Assembly: GCF_918697865.1 (NCBI RefSeq)
Contig: NZ_CAKKMV010000005.1
Coordinates: 1 to 64,000, forward strand
DNA: 64,000 nt
Reading direction: 5' to 3'
DNA from: Massilia sp. Bi118
GTDB taxonomy: Bacteria > Pseudomonadota > Gammaproteobacteria > Burkholderiales > Burkholderiaceae_D
Every line of letters begins with the position of its first letter. Positions within the stretch are counted from its first letter, which is position 1. Below the pieces are notes generated by a model. That model worked only from the letters and a program-made list of their open reading frames with translations. It made no database searches and was not told where the DNA came from. Both the position numbers and the translations under genes were made by a program. Positions 49,877-57,629 of this stretch are shown piece by piece.

Positions 49877-52237
49877 TCAGAATAACTCGTTTCGGACGGC
49901 ATCGCGCGCTTTCTGCTCCGTAGCGGGCGCGGGTACCCCGACGTCGAGCGACTGCACGCCGGTGCCCGGCGGGTTCTCCATGTAATAGAACTCGTCGCCG
50001 TACTGCACCAGGCCGGCAGGCGCCGGACGGTCCTCGACCGGCACGTTCTTCAATGCTTTCTGCATGAAGCCGATCCAGATCGGCAGCGCCAGGCCGCCGC
50101 CGGTTTCCCGGTTGCCCAGGTTGCGCGGCTGGTCGTAGCCCATCCAGGCGATGCCGACCAGGTGCGGCTGGTAGCCGGCAAACCAGGCGTCGATCGAGTC
50201 GTTGGTGGTGCCGGTCTTGCCGGCGATGTCGGGCCGCTTCAGGGTCGCCTGGGCCTTGGCGGCGGTGCCGTAGCGCGCCACGTCGCGCAGCATGCTGTCC
50301 ATCAGCCAGGCGTTGCGCTCGTCGATCACGCGGTTCGCGTCGACGCCGGCGCGTTCCGGGCGCGCTTCCGACAGCACCTTGCCGTCCGCGTCCGTCACCT
50401 TCGAGATCAGGTAAGGCATCACCCGGTAGCCGCCGTTGGCGAACACCGAATAGGCGCCGGCCATCTGCAGCGGCGTGGTGGCGCCGGCGCCCAGCGCCAG
50501 GGTCAGGTAGGGCGGATTCTTTTCCGCGTCGAAGCCGAAGCGGGTCGCGTATTCCTGGCCGTAGCGGGCGCCGATCTTGTTCAGGATGCGGATCGAGATC
50601 ATGTTCTTCGACTTGGTCAGGCCGCGCCGCATCGTCATCGGGCCTTCGTACTTGCCGTCGTAGTTCTTCGGCTCCCAGGCCTGGCCGCCGGTGGAGCCGG
50701 CGTCGAAGGAGATCGGAGCGTCGTTGATCAGGGTCGCCGGCGAGAAGCCGCGCTCCAGCGCAGCCGAATAGATGAAGGGCTTGAACGAGGAACCTGGCTG
50801 GCGCCACGCTTGCGTGACGTGGTTGAACTTGCTGCGGTTGAAGTCGAAGCCGCCCACCAGGGCCTGGATCGCGCCGTCGTCCGGGCTCACCGCGACGAAG
50901 GCCGATTCCACTTCCGGCATCTGGGTGATGCTCCAGCTCGAGCCGCCATCCTGGGTCACGCGGATCACGGCGCCGCGGCGCACACGGCGGGTCTCGGCCG
51001 CTTTCGGCGACAGCCAGCCCTGGGCGAAGGCCAGGCCGGCGCCGGAAATCCTGATCTCCTCGCCGGAGGCCAACACCGCCGTCACCAGCGTGGGCGAGGC
51101 CTGCAGCACGATGGCGGCGACGATGTCGTTCGAATCCGGATGCTCGGCCAGCTCGGCCTCGATCGCCTCGTCGGCCTCGCCCTTGCCGGACGGGATCTCG
51201 ATGTATTTTTCCGGGCCGCGGTAGGCGTGGCGGCGCTCGTAGTCCATCACGCCGCGGCGCAGCGCCAGGTAGGCGGCGTCCTGGTCGGCCTTGGTGATGG
51301 TGGTGAACACGTTCAGGCCGCGCGTGTAGGTGTCTTCCTTGAACTGCTCGTAGACCAGCTGGCGCGCCATCTCGGCCACGTACTCGGCATGCACGCCGAA
51401 GGCCGTGCTGTCCATCTTGATCTTGAGTTCCTCGTTCTTCGCGGTCTCGTATTGCGCGTCGGTGATGTAGCCCAGCTGGTGCATGCGCAGCAGGATGTAC
51501 TGCTGGCGCTGGCGCGCGCGCTTCGGATTCACCACCGGGTTGTAGGCCGAGGGCGCCTTCGGCAGGCCGGCCAGCATGGCCGCTTCCGCCACGGTGATAT
51601 CGCGCAGGTCCTTGCCGAAGTAGATCTGCGCCGCCGACGAAAAGCCGAAGGCGCGCTGGCCCAGGTAGATCTGGTTCATGTAGACCTCGAGGATCTGGTC
51701 CTTGCTGAGGTTTTTCTCGATCTTCCAGGCCAGCAGCGCCTCGTAGGCCTTGCGCTTGAGGGTCTGCTCCGAGGACAGGAAGAAGTTGCGCGCGACCTGC
51801 TGGGTAATGGTCGACGCACCCTGGCGCGCACCGCCAGTGGCGTTGTGCAGGGCGGCACGCAGGATGCCCCAGTAATCGACGCCGCCGTGCTCGTAAAAGC
51901 CGGTGTCTTCGATCGCCAGCACGGCCTTCTTCATCACGTCCGGAATGTCCTTGAAGTGCACCAGGGTCCGGCGCTCCTCGCCGAATTCGCCGATCAGGAC
52001 GTTATCGGCGGTGAAGATCCGCAGCGGCATTTTCGGCCGGTAGTCGGTCAGGGTATCCAGGGCGGGCAGGTTGGGGTAGGCCATCGCCAGCGCGAACACG
52101 ACCACCAGCACCCCGCACACGGCCAGCCCGGACAGGGCGGCGAGCAGGGTGAGGATGATTCGCTTCGGGCTGTGCTTGTTTGAAGACGGCTGGGACGGCG
52201 GGGGCGGCGCCCCGTTCGAAGATGCTTTCATGCGCAT
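49877..52237 (-). CDS. mrcA: Penicillin-binding protein 1A (transglycosylase/transpeptidase)
   Basis: A 786-residue class A PBP that polymerises and crosslinks peptidoglycan. TM at about 28-52 (LTLLAALSGLAVCGVLVVVF). GT51 motifs are AIEDTGFYEHGGVD and GASTITQQVARNFFLS. The transpeptidase has SSFKP (catalytic Ser), SKN (KSKNMISIRIL) and KTGTT (AGKTGTTNDSIDAWF). A middle OB-like insertion lies between them. ATG 52237 is chosen because a TATAAT lies just upstream of it; the frame is open to a TTG at 52303. The kaiC-like gene follows only 32 bases after the stop, without a terminator. Confidence 0.95.
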   Translation of the reverse strand: MRMKASSNGAPPPPSQPSSNKHSPKRIILTLLAALSGLAVCGVLVVVFALAMAYPNLPALDTLTDYRPKMPLRIFTADNVLIGEFGEERRTLVHFKDIPDVMKKAVLAIEDTGFYEHGGVDYWGILRAALHNATGGARQGASTITQQVARNFFLSSEQTLKRKAYEALLAWKIEKNLSKDQILEVYMNQIYLGQRAFGFSSAAQIYFGKDLRDITVAEAAMLAGLPKAPSAYNPVVNPKRARQRQQYILLRMHQLGYITDAQYETAKNEELKIKMDSTAFGVHAEYVAEMARQLVYEQFKEDTYTRGLNVFTTITKADQDAAYLALRRGVMDYERRHAYRGPEKYIEIPSGKGEADEAIEAELAEHPDSNDIVAAIVLQASPTLVTAVLASGEEIRISGAGLAFAQGWLSPKAAETRRVRRGAVIRVTQDGGSSWSITQMPEVESAFVAVSPDDGAIQALVGGFDFNRSKFNHVTQAWRQPGSSFKPFIYSAALERGFSPATLINDAPISFDAGSTGGQAWEPKNYDGKYEGPMTMRRGLTKSKNMISIRILNKIGARYGQEYATRFGFDAEKNPPYLTLALGAGATTPLQMAGAYSVFANGGYRVMPYLISKVTDADGKVLSEARPERAGVDANRVIDERNAWLMDSMLRDVARYGTAAKAQATLKRPDIAGKTGTTNDSIDAWFAGYQPHLVGIAWMGYDQPRNLGNRETGGGLALPIWIGFMQKALKNVPVEDRPAPAGLVQYGDEFYYMENPPGTGVQSLDVGVPAPATEQKARDAVRNELF

Positions 52238-52580
52238 GAATGGTTCGCTGTGTTGACCGGATTCATTATAAGGCAGGGGCGATCCGGAAACACGACTGGT
52301 CAAGTCGATAACAGGTGTGTAAAGAGCGTCAAGATTGAGCTATCACAGCGGAAAAGCGCCTAACACGAAGTGTCTCTTTCCCGCTTCGGACAAATATGTT
52401 CCTGTGCAGAAATTTCTTGTCTGTGGTCATCCTTATTGCTACGATTTAACGCAGTGCCTTAAGCGTCTACATAAATTAGCTGCAGTAAGTGGCTAATTCT
52501 TCAAATAAAACATTCCCCGCCCGGGCGTTCAACAAGCCGTTCCGAGGAACGCAGCAGTCGTAAAAGAGGGAGCAACGCTC
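52238..52580. other. Divergent regulatory region between mrcA and pilM
   Basis: A 343-base region without a gene. It holds the mrcA -10 TATAAT (minus strand, 52265-52270), a candidate pilM promoter (52417-52445), AT-rich stretches unlike the surroundings (52440-52515), and a CGTTCC/GGAACG inverted repeat (52538-52551) in the pilM leader. Confidence 0.6.
52417..52445 (+). promoter_or_regulatory. Candidate sigma-70 promoter of pilMNOPQ
   Basis: Seen: TTGTCT (52417-52422), a 17-bp spacer and TACGAT (52440-52445). The leader to pilM would be about 128 bases and includes an inverted repeat. Confidence 0.5.
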
Positions 52581-53657
52581 GTGATCAGTCTAGGTTCCTT
52601 GTTCGGACAGTCCAACCCGCCGTTGATCGGGATCGACATCAGTACGTCCGGCGTGCGCCTGGTGGAGCTGGCGGATGCCGGCAAAGGCGAAGTGCGGCTG
52701 GAGCGCTATGCATCCGAGCCGCTGCCGCGCGGCACTGTCGTCGACGGCAATATCGAAAACATCGAAGCAGTGTCGGAAGCGGTGCTGCGCGTCTGGAAAA
52801 AGAGCGGCACCAGGATCAAGCATGTCGCACTCGGCATGCCGCCGGCCGCCGTCATCACCAAGAAAATCATCCTGCCCGCCGGCCTGGCCGAAGACCAGCT
52901 CGAAGTGCAGGTGGAATCGGAAGCCAGCCAGTACATCCCATTCGCGCTGGACGAGGTCAGCCTGGACTTCGACGTCATCGGCGCGGCCCCGAATTCGCCG
53001 GAAGACATGGAAGTGATGCTGGCGGCGGCGCGCCGCGAGAAGGTCGAGGACCGGGTCGCGATCGCGGAAGCGGCCGGCCTCACGGCCACCGTGATGGACA
53101 TCGAATCGTATGCGGCGCGCAGCGCGGCCCAGCGTGCGATCATCGAGGCGGGCGCTGCGCCCGAAGGCCAGATCGTGGCCCTCTTCCAGATCGGCGCCCA
53201 GGCCACCCACATCTCGGTGCTGCAGAACGGCGAGACCATCTACGAACGCGAGCAGCCCTTCGGCGGGATCCAGCTGACGCAGGATATCGTGCGCGCCTAC
53301 GGCCTGTCCTTCGAGGAGGCGGAAGCGCGCAAGAAGGCCGGCGACCTGCCGGACAACTACGGCGCCGATCTGCTGGCGCCTTTCCTGGAGAATGCCGCGC
53401 TGGAAGTCACGCGCGCGATCCAGTTCTTCTTCACCTCGACCCCGTACACCCGCATCGACCAGATCTGGCTGGCCGGCGGTTGCGCGGTGCTGCCGGGCCT
53501 GCTCGACATCATCGCCAGCCGCACCAGGATTTCGAGCGCGGTGATTTCGCCCTTCAAAGGCATGCAGTTGGGTGCATCGGTGCGCGAGCAGCAGCTGCGC
53601 AACGAAGCGCCGGCCTACCTGGTCGCCTGCGGCCTGGCACTGCGGAGGTTTGGCTGA
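52581..53657 (+). CDS. pilM: Type IV pilus inner membrane platform protein PilM
   Basis: A 358-residue cytoplasmic actin-like protein. The N-terminal ATP-binding fold shows PLIGIDISTSGVRLVELADA, and the C-terminal part has WLAGGCAVLPGLLDIIASRT. PilM binds the short N-terminus of PilN and links the pilus alignment complex to the cytoplasm. The start is GTG 52581 after AGAGGGAGCAACGCTC. The stop overlaps the pilN start (TGATG). Confidence 0.96.
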   Translation: MISLGSLFGQSNPPLIGIDISTSGVRLVELADAGKGEVRLERYASEPLPRGTVVDGNIENIEAVSEAVLRVWKKSGTRIKHVALGMPPAAVITKKIILPAGLAEDQLEVQVESEASQYIPFALDEVSLDFDVIGAAPNSPEDMEVMLAAARREKVEDRVAIAEAAGLTATVMDIESYAARSAAQRAIIEAGAAPEGQIVALFQIGAQATHISVLQNGETIYEREQPFGGIQLTQDIVRAYGLSFEEAEARKKAGDLPDNYGADLLAPFLENAALEVTRAIQFFFTSTPYTRIDQIWLAGGCAVLPGLLDIIASRTRISSAVISPFKGMQLGASVREQQLRNEAPAYLVACGLALRRFG

Positions 53658-54235
53658 TGATCCGGATTAACCTGCTTCCCCACCGGGAAGCGAAACGCAA
53701 GCAGAAGCAGACTGCCTTCGCGGCCCTGCTGGCCTTCGGCGGCCTGCTGGGCGGCGCCCTGGTGCTGATGGTGGGCGCCTACAACGCCAGCCAGATCTCG
53801 ACCCAGAACCAGCGCAACCAGGTGCTCAAGCAAGCCAACGCGGAACTCGACGTCAAGATCAAGAAGATCGCCAACCTGAAGGCCGAGATCGAGGCGCTGA
53901 AGGCGCGCCAGCAGGCGGTCGAAGACCTGCAGGGCGACCGCAACCAGCCGGTCTACCTGCTCGACGAACTGGTGCGCCAGACGCCGGAAGGGGTCTACCT
54001 GAAGAGCTTCAAGCAGGATGGCCAGAAGGTGCTGCTGAACGGCGTCGCCCAGTCGCAGGAAAGGGTGGCCGAACTGCTGCGTAATTTGTCGGGCAATTCG
54101 CCCTGGCTGGAACGCCCGGACCTGACCGAGGTGCGCGCGGCCACGCTGGCCCAGAGCAAGACCGGCCGCAAGGTCGTCGAATTCACGCTGAGCGTGTCGA
54201 TCAAGCGCGCGCGTGAAAAAGAGCCGAAACCATGA
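53657..54235 (+). CDS. pilN: Type IV pilus protein PilN
   Basis: A 192-residue bitopic membrane protein. The conserved cytoplasmic start IRINLLPHREAKRK is the PilM-binding motif. TM at about 23-45, a coiled coil at about 50-90 (IKKIANLKAEIEALKARQQA) and a periplasmic ferredoxin-like domain follow. The true start is the ATG overlapping the pilM stop; the frame is open further upstream. PilN pairs with PilO. Confidence 0.95.
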   Translation: MIRINLLPHREAKRKQKQTAFAALLAFGGLLGGALVLMVGAYNASQISTQNQRNQVLKQANAELDVKIKKIANLKAEIEALKARQQAVEDLQGDRNQPVYLLDELVRQTPEGVYLKSFKQDGQKVLLNGVAQSQERVAELLRNLSGNSPWLERPDLTEVRAATLAQSKTGRKVVEFTLSVSIKRAREKEPKP

Positions 54236-54894
54236 ACATCGATCTGAAACAGCTGGGCGCCGACTTTTCGGCCCAGTTCGAGGGCCTGCAGGGCCGCCAC
54301 CCGGGCCTGTGGCCGCTGGCGCCGCGCCTGCTGTGCGCGGCCGGCGTGATGGCGGCCGTGCTGGTGGCCGGCTACTTCCTGTACTGGAGCGGCCAGTTCG
54401 AAGAGCACGACACCCTGGCCGCGCAGGAGGAAACCCTGCGCACCGAATACCGCAGCAAGATGACGCAGGCGATCAACCTGGAAGCACTGGAAGCCCAGCA
54501 GCAGCAGGTCAACCGCTACGTCGAACGGCTCGAGAAGCAGCTGCCGAGCAAGGCCGAGATGGCGGCCCTGCTGTCGGACATCAACCAGGCCGGCATCGGC
54601 CGCGGCCTGCAGTTCGAGCTGTTCCGCCCGGGCCAGGTGGTGGTCAGGGATTACTACGCCGAGCTGCCGATCGACATCAAGGTCACCGGCAGCTACCACG
54701 ACATCGGCGAGTTCGCCGCCGACATGGCGAAGATGCCGCGCATCGTCACCCTGAACAACCTCGCGCTCACGGCCGGCAAGGATGGCGTGCTGACGCTCGA
54801 TGCGATCGCCAAGACCTTCCGCTACCTCGACCAGGACGAGCTGGACCAGCAGTCCCAGGCCCGCAAGAAAAAGAAGAAGGGAGCCAAGTCATGA
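54232..54894 (+). CDS. pilO: Type IV pilus protein PilO
   Basis: A 220-residue partner of PilN. A cytoplasmic segment is followed by TM at about 35-55 (LLCAAGVMAAVLVAGYFLYW), a coiled coil (LEAQQQQVNRYVERLEKQL) and a periplasmic domain. The Lys-rich tail ARKKKKKGAKS is notable. It overlaps pilN and pilP by 4 bases each, which supports equal production of the alignment subcomplex. Confidence 0.95.
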   Translation: MNIDLKQLGADFSAQFEGLQGRHPGLWPLAPRLLCAAGVMAAVLVAGYFLYWSGQFEEHDTLAAQEETLRTEYRSKMTQAINLEALEAQQQQVNRYVERLEKQLPSKAEMAALLSDINQAGIGRGLQFELFRPGQVVVRDYYAELPIDIKVTGSYHDIGEFAADMAKMPRIVTLNNLALTAGKDGVLTLDAIAKTFRYLDQDELDQQSQARKKKKKGAKS

Positions 54895-55439
54895 TCGCCG
54901 GAACCACCAAGCGAATCGGCGCCTTCGCGGCCGTGACCCTGCTGCTCGCCGGCTGCGGCGACAGCGACGTCAAGGAAGTGCATACCTGGATGGACCAGGT
55001 GAAGCAGGAAACCAGGCCGCACGTGAAGCCGCTGTCCGAGCCGAAGGACTTCATCCCCTACGCCTACGGCGCCAAGGAGGAACTGGATCCGTACAGCCCG
55101 AACAAGCTGCTGAACCAGCTGGCCAAGGCCGCCGAGGCTTCGCCGGACCCGAACAAGCCGGACCTGCAGCGCCCGCGCGAACTGCTCGAGAGCTTCCCGC
55201 TCGATACCATGCAGATGGTGGGCACGCTGCAGAAGGCCGGCGTGAACTATGCGCTGGTGCAGATCGACCGCTCGGTCTATCAGGTCCGCGCCGGCCAGCG
55301 CATCGGCCAGAATTTCGGTCTCGTCACCCGCGTGGGCGACGATGCCATCAATATCCGTGAAGTGGTGCAGGACGCCGCCGGCGAATGGGTCGAACGCCTG
55401 TCGAAGCTGGAACTGCAAAGCAAGGAGAACCGCAAATGA
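54891..55439 (+). CDS. pilP: Type IV pilus lipoprotein PilP
   Basis: A 182-residue inner membrane lipoprotein. The lipobox is LLLAGCGDSD, with Cys22. The disordered N-terminal stretch (residues about 30-95, PLSEPKDFIPYAYGAKEELD) binds PilN/PilO. The C-terminal beta domain (VNYALVQIDRSVYQVRAGQR) contacts the secretin PilQ. ATG 54891 overlaps the pilO stop, and its own stop overlaps pilQ. Confidence 0.95.
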   Translation: MIAGTTKRIGAFAAVTLLLAGCGDSDVKEVHTWMDQVKQETRPHVKPLSEPKDFIPYAYGAKEELDPYSPNKLLNQLAKAAEASPDPNKPDLQRPRELLESFPLDTMQMVGTLQKAGVNYALVQIDRSVYQVRAGQRIGQNFGLVTRVGDDAINIREVVQDAAGEWVERLSKLELQSKENRK

Positions 55440-57595
55440 CCCGACTTGGAAGCATCGCCCTCGGCCTGGTGCTGGCGTTCGGCGCCAGCAGCGCCTTCGC
55501 GCAAAACAACGCGATCGAATCGATCAGCGCCAACCAGCAAGGCAATAACGTCGTCATCAACGTGGCGATGAAGGACACGCCCGCCAAGCTGCCGATCGGT
55601 TTCTCGATCACGAATCCGGCGCGCATCGCGCTCGATTTCGGCTCCACCGCCAACGCCACCGGCAAGAGCGCCCAGGACATCAACCTGGGCGACGTGCGCG
55701 GCCTGAACGTGGTGCAGGCCGGCGAGCGCACGCGCCTGGTGCTGAACCTGAAGCGCCCGCTGGGCTATGCCGCCGCGATCGACGGCAAGTCGGTGATCCT
55801 GACCGTCGAAGGCTCGGGCGGCGCGGCGCAGGCGGTCAGCGCCGCCGGTGTGCCCGTGCATGCCGCGGCCCCGGCCGCCGCGCGGCAAACCCTGCGCGAC
55901 CTCGACTTCCGCCGCGGCGCGAACGGCGAAGGCCGCATCGTGGTCGACCTGCCGAACAGCCAGGTCCCGGTCGACGTGCGCCAGGAAGGCAACAAGATCC
56001 ACGTCGACTTCCTGCGCACCGGCCTGCCGGCAACGCTGCGCCGCCGCCTGGACGTGACCGACTTCGGCACCCCGGTGACCCGCATCACCACCACGCCGCA
56101 GGGCGAGAACGTGCGCATGACCATCGACGCCCAGGGCAACTGGGAACAGAGCGTGTACCAGAGCGATACCCAGCTGGTCATCGACGTCAAGCCGGTCAAG
56201 GAAGACCCGAACCGCCTGGCCACCGGCCCGCAGGGCTACAAGGGCGAGAAGATATCGTTCAACTTCCAGAACGTCGAAGTGCGCGCCGCGCTGCAGGCGG
56301 TGGCCGACATCTCGGGCCTGAACATCATCGCCAGCGACTCCGTCAGCGGCAGCCTGACCCTGCAGCTGAAGCAGGTGCCCTGGGACCAGGCGCTCGATGT
56401 GATCATGCAGGCCAAGGGCCTCGACATGCGCAAGAACGGCAACGTGCTGTGGATCGCGCCGAAGGAAGAAATGCTGACCAAGGAAAAGCTGGAGCTCGAG
56501 CAGAAGGCGCAGATCGCCGACCTCGAGCCGATGCGCTCCGAGATCTTCCAGCTGAACTACCAGAAGGCCGAGGCCTTCCGCACCGTGTTCGGCCTGGACG
56601 CGGGCGGCGGCGCAGGTGCTGCCGGCGGCGGCAACCGCGTGCTGTCGAAGCGCGGCAGCGCCATCATCGATGCGCGCACCAACCAGCTGTTCGTGACCGA
56701 TATCGCGTCCAAGCTGGAAGACGTGCGCAAGCTGATCCAGAAGGTGGACGTCGCGACCAAGCAGGTGCTGGTCGAGGCCCGCCTGGTCGAGGCCAACGAC
56801 GGCTTCTCGCGCAACCTCGGCGCCAAGCTGGGCTTCGCCGATTTGCGCGCGGAACGCGGCGGCGACGGCGGCTACCAGCTGAACGGCAACAACCGCCTGG
56901 CGATCGGCGGCAACCTGACCGGCGCCGGCCAGGTGTCCGGCCAGGTCGATCCGACCGGCACCTTTGCCAACAGCACCCTGGTCAACCTGCCGGCGGCGCC
57001 GGTCAACGGCGTCAACGCGCAGACCATCGCATTCTCGCTGTTCTCGTCGGCCGCGAACCGCTTCCTGAACCTGGAGCTGTCGGCGCTGGAAGCGGACGGC
57101 AAGGGCAAGATCATCTCCAGCCCGCGCGTCGTCACCGAGGACAACGTGCCGGCCGTGATCGAGCAGGGCGTCGAGCTGCCTTACCAGTCGACGCAGGCCG
57201 CCAGCGGCGTGGGCGGCCAGGCCGTCACCACCGTCAGCTTCAAGAAGGCCAACCTGCGCCTGGAAGTGACCCCGCAGGTCACGCCGGACGGCAATGTGGT
57301 GCTGGACGTCGACGTCACCAAGGATTCGAAGGGCGAGGCCACCTCCGCCGGCTTCGCCATCAACAACCAGCACGTGAAGACCAAGGTGATGGTCGAGAAC
57401 GGCGGCACGGTGGTGCTGGGCGGTATCTACCAGCAGAGCGAAACCAACAGCGAATCCAAGGTGCCGCTGATGGGCGACCTGCCGCTGGTGGGCCACCTTT
57501 TCAAGAACACGGCGCGCTCGACCCAGAAGACCGAGCTGCTGATTTTCATCACCCCGAAGATCGTGACCGAACATCTGCAGAACGCGTCGCGCTGA
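55436..57595 (+). CDS. pilQ: Type IV pilus secretin PilQ
   Basis: A 719-residue outer membrane secretin through which the pilus passes. Signal peptide at 1-22 (IALGLVLAFGASSAFA). Two AMIN domains (about 25-270) bind peptidoglycan. The STN domain is FNFQNVEVRAALQAVADISG. An N1/KH-like segment (IFQLNYQKAEAFRTVFGLD) and the secretin pore domain (VLVEARLVEANDGFSRNLGA to LLIFITPKIV) complete it. ATG 55436 overlaps the pilP stop by 4 bases. Confidence 0.96.
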   Translation: MTRLGSIALGLVLAFGASSAFAQNNAIESISANQQGNNVVINVAMKDTPAKLPIGFSITNPARIALDFGSTANATGKSAQDINLGDVRGLNVVQAGERTRLVLNLKRPLGYAAAIDGKSVILTVEGSGGAAQAVSAAGVPVHAAAPAAARQTLRDLDFRRGANGEGRIVVDLPNSQVPVDVRQEGNKIHVDFLRTGLPATLRRRLDVTDFGTPVTRITTTPQGENVRMTIDAQGNWEQSVYQSDTQLVIDVKPVKEDPNRLATGPQGYKGEKISFNFQNVEVRAALQAVADISGLNIIASDSVSGSLTLQLKQVPWDQALDVIMQAKGLDMRKNGNVLWIAPKEEMLTKEKLELEQKAQIADLEPMRSEIFQLNYQKAEAFRTVFGLDAGGGAGAAGGGNRVLSKRGSAIIDARTNQLFVTDIASKLEDVRKLIQKVDVATKQVLVEARLVEANDGFSRNLGAKLGFADLRAERGGDGGYQLNGNNRLAIGGNLTGAGQVSGQVDPTGTFANSTLVNLPAAPVNGVNAQTIAFSLFSSAANRFLNLELSALEADGKGKIISSPRVVTEDNVPAVIEQGVELPYQSTQAASGVGGQAVTTVSFKKANLRLEVTPQVTPDGNVVLDVDVTKDSKGEATSAGFAINNQHVKTKVMVENGGTVVLGGIYQQSETNSESKVPLMGDLPLVGHLFKNTARSTQKTELLIFITPKIVTEHLQNASR

Positions 57596-57629
57596 TTCGA
57601 CCAACACAATCAACAAGAAGAAGGCAGAC

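Noticed and set aside
52425..52442. Possible sigma-54 promoter (TGG...TTGC) upstream of pilM
   Set aside because: The distance between GG and GC is 11 bases instead of the required 10, and the conserved bases between are poor. The sigma-70-like pair in the same place fits better.
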